Shown here: in pieces, positions 52,104 to 59,726 of the stretch
How the letters are laid out: every line of letters begins with the position of its first letter
Numbering within the stretch: the first letter of the stretch is position 1
Assembly: GCA_016711875.1 (NCBI GenBank)
Contig: JADJSD010000003.1
Span: 496,001 to 560,000, forward strand
Source: Betaproteobacteria bacterium
GTDB lineage: Bacteria; Pseudomonadota; Gammaproteobacteria; Burkholderiales; Usitatibacteraceae
Direction: 5' to 3'
Length of the DNA stretch: 64,000 nucleotides
The notes under the pieces: model-generated
Database searches by the model: none
Told to the model about the DNA's origin: nothing
Seen by the model: the letters and a program-made list of their open reading frames with translations, nothing else
Made by a program: the position numbers and the translations under genes

Positions 52104-52397
52104 ATGCACCCTTTCTCCCTCCTGCACCTGCCCATGAAAACGAAACAACACGTCTGGCTGGCTCGCTGTGGCGTCCTGGTCTTCCTGCTGGCCCTTTTCG
52201 TGCCCGCCTCGGCCGTCTCGGGCGGCGGCCGCGCGTTCTGGCTCTTCGTCGGCGCGGCCCTTTGCCTGATGTACATCTGGAAGGAGCAGCGGATCTTCCA
52301 GAAAAGCGCTTCGCCTTCGTGGGCGGACTTGCTGCCGAAGGTGATGGTGCCGGGGCTCGTCATCCTGCTCACGCCGGTCTTCGCCCTCATCCGCTAG
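52104..52397 (+). CDS. Small two-helix membrane protein
   Basis: About 97 residues with two hydrophobic segments (VLVFLLALFVPASAV and FWLFVGAALCLMYIW) and a third at the C-terminus (VPGLVILLTPVFALI). No family was recognised. The start is uncertain between ATG 52104 and ATG 52134. Confidence 0.6.
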   Translation: MHPFSLLHLPMKTKQHVWLARCGVLVFLLALFVPASAVSGGGRAFWLFVGAALCLMYIWKEQRIFQKSASPSWADLLPKVMVPGLVILLTPVFALIR

Positions 52398-52403
52398 CCC
52401 GCA

Positions 52404-52790
52404 GTGCCGATGCAGAAGGCGCCCCCCGCCGCCGACCCCGAAGCCTACGTCGAGGCCCTCACCGGCTGGCAACGCCCGCTGGTGGAAGGCATCCGCGCCA
52501 CCGTGAGGAAGAGCACCCGGCTCGAGGAAGTCATCAAGTGGGGCAACCTCGTCTACCTCTCGAACGGACCGGCCTTCATGATCCGCGCCGAGGCCGAGCG
52601 GGTGCTGTTCGGCTTCTGGCGCGGCCAGCAGATGCGCGACATCGAGCCGCGCCTGAAGCCCGGCGGGCAGTACGAGATGGCCACGGCGGAACTGCGTGAA
52701 GGCGACGAGATCGCCCCGGCCACCGTGCGCCGGCTCGTGAAGAAGGCGATGCGGCTCAACGCGGCCCTGGGCGATCCCACCCGCATTTGA
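52404..52790 (+). CDS. DUF1801-family protein
   Basis: 128 residues. VEALTGWQRPLVEGIRATVR, IKWGNLVYLSNGP and RFDIEPRLKP-type segments put it with DUF1801/YdhG proteins. The start is GTG at 52404 or ATG at 52410. It is the third such protein in the window and follows the small membrane protein closely. Confidence 0.82.
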   Translation: MPMQKAPPAADPEAYVEALTGWQRPLVEGIRATVRKSTRLEEVIKWGNLVYLSNGPAFMIRAEAERVLFGFWRGQQMRDIEPRLKPGGQYEMATAELREGDEIAPATVRRLVKKAMRLNAALGDPTRI

Positions 52791-52871
52791 AGCGCTCCTG
52801 AGCGGCAGTGGTGCATGCCGGCCCCGCGGCACGGCATACTGGCGGCACAACAACACGCACCCGAGGAGAGC

Positions 52872-53840
52872 ATGAACCGACGCCGATTCGCGCTGGGCGC
52901 TTCCGCCCTGGCGCTCGCCGCGAGCCTGCCGCTGCGCGCGCAGACGAAATACCCCAACAAGCCCATCAAGTTCGTCGTGCCCTTCGCCGCCGGCGGCGGC
53001 GGCGACGTCACGGCCCGCATGCTGGCCCAGCGGCTCACCGAACGCATCGCGAACCCCGTCATCGTGGAGAACCGCACGGGCGCCGGCGGCAACATCGGCT
53101 CGGATTTCGTGCTGAAGAGCCCGGCGGACGGCTACACGCTGCTCAACATGTCGAGCAGCTATCCGATCCAGGCGGCGGTGACGAAGCTGCCCTACGACGC
53201 GATCGGCGACATGCAGCCCATCCTGATGGTCTCGCGCGACCCGGTGGTGCTGCTGGTGAACCAGGCCTCGCCCCTCAAGACCACGAAGGATCTCCTCGAG
53301 GCCGCGAAGAAGTCGCCGGACAAGCTCACCTACGGCTCCGCGGGCGTCGGTTCCATCGCGCACCTGGGCATGGAAGAACTGGCCTTCCTGGCCGGGGTCA
53401 AGCTCGTGCACGTGCCTTACAAGGGCTCGTCGCAGGCTTTCGCGGACCTGCTGGGCGGCAACGTCGACATGATGCTCACCAGCGCCACCTTCGGCGCCAC
53501 CTACATCAAGAGCGGCCGCGTGCGGGCGCTGGGCGTCGCCGGCACCGCGCGGCTGGGCTCCATCGCCGAAGTGCCCACCTTCGAGGAGCAGGGCATCGCG
53601 AACTTCAACGTGGTGGACTGGAAGGCGGTCGCGGGCCCGAAGGGAATCCCGGCCGACGTGGTCGCCTTCCTCAACAAGGAGCTCAACGCCGTCCTGCAGT
53701 CGAAGGAGGTGGTGGAGAAGATGAAGGCCGAAGGCACCACGGCCGTGGGCGGCACGCCCGAGCAGATGATGGAAATCGTGAAGTCCGACATCGCCCGCTG
53801 GAAACGCGTGGCGGAAATGGCCAAGGTGAAAATCGAATGA
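52872..53840 (+). CDS. Bug-family (tripartite tricarboxylate) periplasmic receptor
   Basis: 322 residues with a Tat-like signal (MNRRRFALG). IKFVVPFAAGGGGDVTARML, NIGSDFVLKSPADGYTLL and the KLVHVPYKGSSQA segment are standard for Bug receptors, which bind organic acids. The gene joins the next one by a 4-nt overlap (ATGA). No tctA/tctB permease is adjacent, as is common for Bug proteins. The ATG at 52872 has a GAGGAGAG site. Confidence 0.92.
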   Translation: MNRRRFALGASALALAASLPLRAQTKYPNKPIKFVVPFAAGGGGDVTARMLAQRLTERIANPVIVENRTGAGGNIGSDFVLKSPADGYTLLNMSSSYPIQAAVTKLPYDAIGDMQPILMVSRDPVVLLVNQASPLKTTKDLLEAAKKSPDKLTYGSAGVGSIAHLGMEELAFLAGVKLVHVPYKGSSQAFADLLGGNVDMMLTSATFGATYIKSGRVRALGVAGTARLGSIAEVPTFEEQGIANFNVVDWKAVAGPKGIPADVVAFLNKELNAVLQSKEVVEKMKAEGTTAVGGTPEQMMEIVKSDIARWKRVAEMAKVKIE

Positions 53841-54703
53841 GCAACGCCCTGAACAAGGAAATGCGCCGCCTGCTGGTTGCGGGCGCCGGACACATCATGC
53901 CGGGCGCGGGCAACGCGCTGGCCGCCCGCGTGATCCAGGCCACCGGCCACCGGATGATGATGATGAGCGGCGCGGCGGTCGCGAACTCGTACCTGGGCAT
54001 CCCCGACATCGGCCTCGTCTCCGTGACGGAGCTGGCGGGCCACGTGGCCGCCACCCGCGACGTGGTGGACCTGTGCATTCTCGCGGACGCGGATACCGGC
54101 TTCGGCAACGCGCTCAACACGCGGCGCACCGTGCAGTTGCTGGAGCGCGCCGGCGCCAACGCCATCATGCTCGAGGACCAGACGTACCCGAAGCGCTGCG
54201 GCCACTTCGAGGGCAAGAGCGTCATCCCGAAGGACGAGATGGTGAAAAAGCTCAAGGCGGCCGTCGATGCGCGCATCGACCCCGACATGATGATCCTCGC
54301 CCGCACGGATGCCCGCGCCGTCGAGGGCTTCGATGCCGCCTGCGACCGCGCCGCCGCCTACCAGGAGGCCGGCGCCGATTTCCTCTTCATCGAGGCGCCC
54401 CTCAACGCGGAAGAGCTGCTTTCGATCCCCAAGCGCGTGCCCGGCATCCACCTGTGCAACATGGTGATCGGGGGCAAGACGCCGCTCCTGCCGCGCGAGC
54501 AGCTCGCCGAAGCCGGCTACGCGGTCATCTGCTACGCCAACGCGGCGCTGCAGGCTTCGCTCATGGCCATGGAGCAGGTGCTCGGGCACCTCGGCAAGAA
54601 CGGCTCGATCGCCGGCATCGAGGACAAGCTCATGATGTTCAACGAGCGGCAGAAGATGCTGGACGCGGACAAGTTCAAGGCGCTCGAGAAGAAATACGCA
54701 TGA
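53837..54703 (+). CDS. Isocitrate lyase/PEP mutase-family C-C lyase
   Basis: 288 residues of the PEP mutase/isocitrate lyase superfamily. DADTGFGNALN at 84-94 binds Mg, EDQ at 113-115, and the catalytic loop reads PKRCGHFEGK (Cys121), the lyase signature also found in methylisocitrate lyase and 2,3-dimethylmalate lyase. With an aconitase-type pair next door it would split a 2-hydroxy-acid such as a methylated malate or citrate to pyruvate plus an acid. It is shorter than, and differs from, PrpB in several motifs. Confidence 0.87.
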   Translation: MSNALNKEMRRLLVAGAGHIMPGAGNALAARVIQATGHRMMMMSGAAVANSYLGIPDIGLVSVTELAGHVAATRDVVDLCILADADTGFGNALNTRRTVQLLERAGANAIMLEDQTYPKRCGHFEGKSVIPKDEMVKKLKAAVDARIDPDMMILARTDARAVEGFDAACDRAAAYQEAGADFLFIEAPLNAEELLSIPKRVPGIHLCNMVIGGKTPLLPREQLAEAGYAVICYANAALQASLMAMEQVLGHLGKNGSIAGIEDKLMMFNERQKMLDADKFKALEKKYA

Positions 54704-56115
54704 ACGCGCCGGCGCCGCGCACCTTCTTCGACAAGGTGTGGGCGGACCATGTCATCGCCCGGCTGGGTGATGACGCGGAGCTGTTGCAGATCGACCGGCT
54801 GGTGCTGCACGAGCTCTCCGGCAGCCAGGCGGTTCGGGCCCTCGCGGAGGCCGGACGCGAGCCCGTGAGCCGCGGGCAGGTATTCACGGTGATCGAGCAC
54901 CTCATCTCGACCGAGCCGGGGCGCGGGCCGACCGATTCCGTCTCGAAGAGCGGCCCCATCATGATCGAGACCACGCGCAAGGCCTCGCGCGACTGGGGCT
55001 TCCACTTCATCGACTACGACGACCCGCGCCAGGGCATCGCGCACGTGATCGCGCCGGAGCTGGGCATCGCCTTCCCGGGCGCGACGCTCGTGTGCTGCGA
55101 CAGTCACACCAGCACCGTGGGCGGCGTAGGGGCTCTCACCTGGGGCATCGGCGCGAGCGAGGCCGAGCACGTCCTCGCCACGCAGACGCTGGCCCAGGCG
55201 CGGCCGAAGACCATGCGGGTCAACTTCACGGGGCGCCTGGCCCGAGGCGTCTACGCCAAGGACATGATCCTTGCCCTGATCGGGCGGATCGGCGCGCAGG
55301 GCGGCATCGGTTACGCCACCGAGTACGCGGGCGCGGCCGTGAGCGCCCTGCCCATCGAGGGGCGGCTGACGCTTTGCAACATGTCCATCGAGTTCTCGTG
55401 CAAGTACGGCTTCGTGCCGCCGGACGAGACCACGATCGATTACCTGAAAGGCCGCGAGTTCTCGCCCAAGGGCGCGGACTGGGACCGGGCCGTGGCGTAC
55501 TGGCGCACCCTGCCGACCGACCCCGGTGCCACCTTCGACCGCGAGGTGACGGTGGATTGCGATGCGCTCGAGCCGCAAGTGACCTGGGGCATCAGCCCGC
55601 AGCAGGTAGCACCCATCGGGGCGAGCGTGCCGGACCCCTCGCAGGCTTCCGACAGCGAGGCGCGGCAACTGGCCACGCGGGCGCTCGAGTACATGCAGCT
55701 TTCTGCCGGCACGCCGCTCCAGGGCATCCCCATCGACGTGGCCTACATCGGCTCGTGCACCAATGCGCGGCTTTCGGACCTGCGCGCGGCCGCGGAGGTG
55801 CTGCGCGGCAGGAAGGTGAAGGCCGGCATCCAGGCCGTGTGCGTGCCCGGGTCGACGCCGGTGAAGCGCGCCGCTGAAGCCGAGGGGCTCGACCGCATCT
55901 TCAAGGACGCAGGCTTCGAGTGGCACGAATCGGCCTGCGGCTTCTGCGGCCACATCGGCAGCGACCGCTTCGCGGACCTGCGGGTGGTGAGCACCACGAA
56001 CCGCAACTTCGAGGGGCGCCAGGGGCCGAAGACCAGAACGCACCTGGCGAGCCCGGCCACCGTGGCGGCCTCGGCCATCGCGGGCTGCATCGCCGACGCG
56101 AGGGGGATCGCCTGA
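54700..56115 (+). CDS. Aconitase-family (LeuC/DmdA-like) dehydratase large subunit
   Basis: 471 residues. Three Fe-S cluster Cys are in place: Cys353 (GSCTNARLSDL), Cys413 and Cys416 (ACGFCGHIGSD). Other marks are CCDSHTSTVGGVGAL and GASEAEHVLATQTL. The CGFC context differs from the CSMC of classic LeuC. It overlaps the lyase gene by 4 nt and the small-subunit gene by 1 nt. It would hydrate/dehydrate a dicarboxylic acid. LeuC, dimethylmaleate hydratase (DmdA) or a citraconate/itaconate hydratase are the main options. Confidence 0.87.
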   Translation: MNAPAPRTFFDKVWADHVIARLGDDAELLQIDRLVLHELSGSQAVRALAEAGREPVSRGQVFTVIEHLISTEPGRGPTDSVSKSGPIMIETTRKASRDWGFHFIDYDDPRQGIAHVIAPELGIAFPGATLVCCDSHTSTVGGVGALTWGIGASEAEHVLATQTLAQARPKTMRVNFTGRLARGVYAKDMILALIGRIGAQGGIGYATEYAGAAVSALPIEGRLTLCNMSIEFSCKYGFVPPDETTIDYLKGREFSPKGADWDRAVAYWRTLPTDPGATFDREVTVDCDALEPQVTWGISPQQVAPIGASVPDPSQASDSEARQLATRALEYMQLSAGTPLQGIPIDVAYIGSCTNARLSDLRAAAEVLRGRKVKAGIQAVCVPGSTPVKRAAEAEGLDRIFKDAGFEWHESACGFCGHIGSDRFADLRVVSTTNRNFEGRQGPKTRTHLASPATVAASAIAGCIADARGIA

Positions 56116-56726
56116 TGGAAGCCCTTCGGAAGGTCACCGGCATCGCGGCGCCCATGCTGCGCATCAACATCGATACGGACCAGATCATCCCGGCTCTCTT
56201 CCTGGGCGGCACGGACGCCAAGGGCTACGGGGCGAACCTCTTCCACGGCTCGCGGTTCCTGGCGGACGGCAAGCCCAACCCCGAGTTCATCCTCAACCAG
56301 CCGCCTTACGACAAGGCGCAGGTGCTCCTGGCGGACCGCAACTTCGGATGCGGATCTTCCCGCGAGCGGGCGCCCAAGGCGCTTCGCGAGTTCGGCTTCC
56401 GTGCCATCCTCGCGCCTTCCTTCGGCGGGATCTTCTTCAACAACTGCTACCGGAACGGGATCATCCCGGTGGAGTTGCCGATCGAGATCGTCCGCTCGAT
56501 CGCAGCGGAGGTGGAGGCTTCGGGCGGGACGTCCCCGGTCACCGTGGACGTGGCGGCGCAGGTGGTCACGGCGCCTTCGGGGGCGCGCTACCCCTTCGCG
56601 GCGCCCGCGACGCTGCGGCAGATGCTGATGGAAGGGATGGACGAGATCGCGCTGACGCTCTCCCGCGGGGATGAGATCACGCGGTACCGGGAGGCGGACC
56701 GGACGCGGAGGCCCTGGGCATACTGA
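56115..56726 (+). CDS. Aconitase-family (LeuD/DmdB-like) dehydratase small subunit
   Basis: 203 residues. NIDTDQIIPALFL and NFGCGSSRERAPKALREFGF are the swivelling-domain signatures (GSSRE positions the substrate). GIIPVELPIEIV follows. It shares one base with the stop of the large subunit. The pair, Bug receptor and lyase form one operon (52872-56726). Confidence 0.88.
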   Translation: MEALRKVTGIAAPMLRINIDTDQIIPALFLGGTDAKGYGANLFHGSRFLADGKPNPEFILNQPPYDKAQVLLADRNFGCGSSRERAPKALREFGFRAILAPSFGGIFFNNCYRNGIIPVELPIEIVRSIAAEVEASGGTSPVTVDVAAQVVTAPSGARYPFAAPATLRQMLMEGMDEIALTLSRGDEITRYREADRTRRPWAY

Positions 56727-56796
56727 CCCGGCAGGGGCTTGCATGTACCTTTCGGGACGGGTCTAGTATCGCCTACCCGACACAGGGGAGCCGTCC

Positions 56797-57792
56797 ATGC
56801 TTCATCGTCCCATCGCGGCAATGTCGTGGCCCTTCGCCGTTGCATTGATCGCGCTGGCCCTCCCCCTGCCCGCCGCGGCGCAGGACGGCGGCCCGGTCGC
56901 TGTCGCCACGAAGTTTCACGAAAGCGTCGGCAAGAACTGCGGCGAGATCTGGCGCCTGCTTTCCTCCGGCACGCAGGAGCAGTACCAGGCCGCCGCGAAC
57001 CGCCGGGAGCGCGACCGCGCCGGCCTGCCCCGGCCCTTCGTTCCCGAGCAGGAAGGGTGCTCGGCGGCCACCTTCAGCGAGTTGAAGCGCGGTTCGGCGC
57101 GCCTCGTCCGCCAGCAGGGCGACGAAGCCGTGGTCGCGGTCGACCTCAACACGCGGCCGTCCCGCTTCCGGTACGACATCGCTCCGCCGGTCAAGGTGGT
57201 GACGGAAGAGACCCGGCTGGTGCGCGAGGCCGGAAACTGGCGCGTGGTGAGGCCACCGCGGGAGGACATCACGCGCGGTCCGGGCTGGCGCCCGAAGGAG
57301 TTCGGCCCCGTCGACGTGATGGTGCCCGAGCGATTCAACCCCGGCCTCATCGACAAGTTCGAAGCGACCGCCGTCGTGCGCACTTCGGCCGACACCCTCG
57401 AGCGCGCGCTGCGCGACCCGCAGCGATGGGCGCTCTCCCTGCCCGGCGTCAAGGCCGTGCTGCCCGCGGATCCGGCGGGTGAAACGCCCCGCGTCCTGCT
57501 GCGGTTCGACGAGGCGGACCTGGTGTTGCCGAACCGGGTAAGGCTCTACGTAAAGCCCGCCAGCCCTTCGAGGGACGAGAGTTCGGTGATGTGGGACGCC
57601 GAGGAGAGCAAGGCCTCGCCCGTCCACTTCCGCGGATCGTGGAAGCTCAAGCCCCACGAGGACGGATCGACGCGCATCACGCTGCTCTTCCACCTCGACA
57701 TCAAGCAATGGCCCGGCGACTCGGCCCGGCGGATCTTCTCGGAGGAGCGCTTGGCCAAGGCCGTGCTCGACCTCGAGAAGGCCGCCCGGTGA
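56797..57792 (+). CDS. Exported protein with SRPBCC-like C-terminal domain
   Basis: 331 residues with a signal peptide (cut near AAAQD). Residues about 25-140 form a helical/strand domain with one Cys pair (NCGEIW, EGCSAA). Residues about 185-320 look like a polyketide cyclase/SRPBCC fold, with IDKFEATAVVRTSADTLERA and WKLKPHEDGSTRITLLFHLD. No function is known. A TAGTAT at about 56764 is a possible -10. Confidence 0.78.
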   Translation: MLHRPIAAMSWPFAVALIALALPLPAAAQDGGPVAVATKFHESVGKNCGEIWRLLSSGTQEQYQAAANRRERDRAGLPRPFVPEQEGCSAATFSELKRGSARLVRQQGDEAVVAVDLNTRPSRFRYDIAPPVKVVTEETRLVREAGNWRVVRPPREDITRGPGWRPKEFGPVDVMVPERFNPGLIDKFEATAVVRTSADTLERALRDPQRWALSLPGVKAVLPADPAGETPRVLLRFDEADLVLPNRVRLYVKPASPSRDESSVMWDAEESKASPVHFRGSWKLKPHEDGSTRITLLFHLDIKQWPGDSARRIFSEERLAKAVLDLEKAAR

Positions 57793-57822
57793 CCCCGGCC
57801 CGATGACGGACCGGCGATCGGC

Positions 57823-58248
57823 TTGAACACCTTCGCCCTCGTCATCTTCGTGGTGATGCCGGTCGCCGGGGCGGCCCTCGCCCTCCGGCAATGGCTGCTT
57901 CTGCGAAGCGGGGTGCGGGTGAGCGCCCGGATCGTCGGCTTCGAGAAGTTCGAAACGGACCCGATGTCCGAATCCTCCAAGCCCACCCTGCACCTGCCAA
58001 TCGTGGAATTCACCGACGAGAACGGCCGGAAGGTGCGGATCACGCTCATCGCCGAGGCCGGAACGATGGAGCGCGAGGCCGCCATCGGCGACCGCGTCGC
58101 GCTCATCTACCCCAAGGGCCAGCCCAGGCGGGCGAAGTACGAGGATCTCAAGGCGATGTTCCTGGTGCCGGGGATCCTGGTGGCGCCGGCGGTGGTGTTC
58201 GTGGTCTATATCGTGGGGGCGTTGGCGTGGGGGAAGGTGTTTCCCTGA
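57823..58248 (+). CDS. DUF3592-type membrane protein
   Basis: 141 residues. One N-terminal helix, a strand-rich soluble part (VSARIVGFEKFE, LPIVEFTDENGRKVRITLI, GDRVALIYPKGQP) and a C-terminal helix make up the DUF3592 layout. TTG at 57823 is taken as the start because the first helix begins there; it has no clear ribosome site. It is the last ordinary chromosomal gene before the cassette array. The gap 58249-58414 shows nothing else, but GC falls after about 58360. Confidence 0.78.
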   Translation: MNTFALVIFVVMPVAGAALALRQWLLLRSGVRVSARIVGFEKFETDPMSESSKPTLHLPIVEFTDENGRKVRITLIAEAGTMEREAAIGDRVALIYPKGQPRRAKYEDLKAMFLVPGILVAPAVVFVVYIVGALAWGKVFP

Positions 58249-58414
58249 TCGCCATTGGCTAGTGGGGCCGCTAGGCACGGTGGAGGACTTTCCCGGAGGC
58301 ATCTCATCCGCCCGCTTTCCCTATTCAAAGCCAACCAGGGCCTTGAATGCGCGCCCGTATTGATGAATGGCGCGAGTGGCTGCATTATTCTTAACATCCG
58401 AAATTCAAATACTA

Positions 58415-58421
58415 GTTAGCC
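58415..58421 (+). other. 5' cassette junction (R'-type core GTTAGCC)
   Basis: GTTAGCC is complementary to the R'' box GGCTAAC of attC1 (58716-58722). Recombination is expected between the G and the first T. The cassette 1 start codon GTG follows immediately, so there is no leader. Confidence 0.75.
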
Positions 58422-58721
58422 GTGTCCGACAAAGCGATCATGTGCCGCTGCAATCGTTCCCTGGCGGTCCTCAGCGGACTGGTCGCGGGACTGACAGTCG
58501 CCATGCTTCTATCCGAGGACAAGTGCCTAGATCTCGGTGGCCGCATTAGCGATATTGCTTGGGTATGTGAATTGGCCACAGAAAGCAGCGCGTCGATTTG
58601 GTCCTTGTTGAATCCTGCGGCGCTCTGCCTCGTCATTGTTGCCGTCGCCATTCCCGTGTACTTCGTCGTCAACGCAATTGGTAACCGCTGGCTCGGCCGC
58701 CATGGCGAACAACACGGCTAA
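58422..58721 (+). CDS. Cassette-borne small membrane protein
   Basis: 99 residues starting with GTG directly after the cassette junction. There are two hydrophobic segments (SLAVLSGLVAGLTVAML and LCLVIVAVAIPVYFVVNAI). Its TAA stop lies inside the attC1 R'' box, as is common for cassette ORFs. No family was recognised. With no leader or ribosome site in the cassette, translation could depend on an upstream transcript or be leaderless. Confidence 0.72.
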   Translation: MSDKAIMCRCNRSLAVLSGLVAGLTVAMLLSEDKCLDLGGRISDIAWVCELATESSASIWSLLNPAALCLVIVAVAIPVYFVVNAIGNRWLGRHGEQHG

Positions 58722-58811
58722 CAAATCGTTCGAGCGTCCACGTTGCTTGGATGGGCCGCGTCTTACCGCGGCCGAAGCATCGTGGCCGGCCGCTCAACTC
58801 AATCGTTAGGC
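58716..58811 (+). other. attC recombination site 1 (96 bp)
   Basis: R'' GGCTAAC (58716-58722), then AAATCGTTCGAGC as the L'' region; on the other side GCTCAACTCAATC as L' and R' GTTAGGC (58805-58811). The middle part is an imperfect palindrome (CCACG/CGTGG, GCTT/AAGC, GGGCCGCG/CCGCGGCC) with a short loop. Length, box order and the GCTCAACTCAA-type right half match classic attC sites. Confidence 0.9.
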
Positions 58812-58833
58812 TGCATAAGCCGAGAGCAGCGCA

Positions 58834-59544
58834 ATGCGAGACGACTTCAAAATCCCAACGCGACGCGCACTGGCATCACGCGCCGGCCAGCGCTGCTCAA
58901 ACCCATCTTGCCGACGTGCAACGTCCAAAGCAGACCCGGGAAACTCCGAGAATTGGCTTGATCTCGGTGTCGCTGGACACATAACTGCCGCGAGCCCCGG
59001 CGGCCCTCGCTACGACCCGGCACTCACACAGCAACAACGCCGGAGCGCAAGCAACGGAATTTGGCTGTGTCATCACTGCGGAAAGGAGGTCGACTCTGCG
59101 GCATCAACATACACGGTTGACACCCTACGCACATGGAAGGCGCAAGCAGAGGCTTGCACAGCGAGAGACGCAGCCTCTACGTTTGATGAGATTGCACGTC
59201 TCATTGCCGACCTTGAGCATGTGCTTACGAGAATCAGCGACTTCATCCAAGATCGGCAAGACACAAGTCCGCTTTACGGTCTTGTTGGAGCGCGCGAAGC
59301 GGAGTGGCACGACAAGACAAGAGATCTGATGCGCCACTCAACAGATACCCAGACTTTGTGGGACGCAAGCGTGGCACCACTAGTTGCTGACTCGCTCGTC
59401 CGCGCATCTGGGATCATTGGTGATCAACATCCTTCGATTGCAGAGGCTCGCCGCGTATTCTCGTATGCTAGGACGAACCTCCTCGTTATGGCTGATATGG
59501 CTGAGGCACTCGAAGAACTGCGCACACACTTGCTTCTCAGGTAG
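58834..59544 (+). CDS. Cassette-borne HNH-type zinc-motif protein
   Basis: 236 residues. The N-terminal half is an HNH-like nuclease module: Cys21/Cys26 (RCSNPSC), His49 in GVAGHITAASPGGPRYDP, Asn74 (SNGIWLC), Cys79/Cys82 (LCHHC) and a following VDSAASTYTVDTLRTWKAQA. The same module is attached to sensor domains in defence systems such as CBASS. The C-terminal half (about 105-236) is helical with no recognised family. The ATG is 23 nt after the attC1 R' box. Nuclease activity is inferred from motifs. Confidence 0.85.
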   Translation: MRDDFKIPTRRALASRAGQRCSNPSCRRATSKADPGNSENWLDLGVAGHITAASPGGPRYDPALTQQQRRSASNGIWLCHHCGKEVDSAASTYTVDTLRTWKAQAEACTARDAASTFDEIARLIADLEHVLTRISDFIQDRQDTSPLYGLVGAREAEWHDKTRDLMRHSTDTQTLWDASVAPLVADSLVRASGIIGDQHPSIAEARRVFSYARTNLLVMADMAEALEELRTHLLLR

Positions 59545-59565
59545 CGCCCTATCCACCACAATGAC

Positions 59566-59691
59566 GCCTAACCCCTCGTTCGAGGCGAGGCCCAACGGCA
59601 AGCCACCAGGCCCGGCTCCGGGTGAGGCTTTTCATCGCTCCGCCGGGTCTGGCGTCTCACCGTCGGTCCCGCCTCAACTCGAACGTTATGC
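59566..59691 (+). other. attC recombination site 2 (126 bp)
   Basis: R'' GCCTAAC (59566-59572), L'' CCCTCGTTCGAGGCG, then a long imperfect hairpin region and CGCCTCAACTCGAAC with R' GTTATGC (59685-59691). The left and right halves pair at CGCCTC and around CGTT, with the usual unpaired bases. It ends cassette 2. The 3' R' box shows that a third cassette (starting GTTATGC) once followed or still follows. Confidence 0.88.
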
Positions 59692-59726
59692 GCCCAGAAC
59701 ATAGCGCCCGAGTTCACTGGTGACGA

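Larger units (their letters stand above)
58415..59691 (+). mobile_element. Two-cassette integron array without an integrase (CALIN-type)
   Basis: Cassette 1 runs from the GTTAGCC point (58415-58421) to the end of attC1. Cassette 2 runs from GTTAGGC (58805-58811) to GTTATGC (59685-59691). In both, the attC R'' box is the exact complement of the cassette's own first bases: GTTAGCC with GGCTAAC, and GTTAGGC with GCCTAAC. Such agreement is expected only if each cassette was once a circle joined at that point. Both ORFs run in the array direction and GC is lower than in the flanks. No intI gene is present. AT-rich sequence just before 58415 (58380-58414) may be the remains of an attI-like or secondary site. 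Confidence 0.88.

Noticed and set aside
58527..58961. Small open frames on both strands over the cassette 1 region and attC1
   Set aside because: They cross the attC hairpin and have no ribosome site or family similarity.
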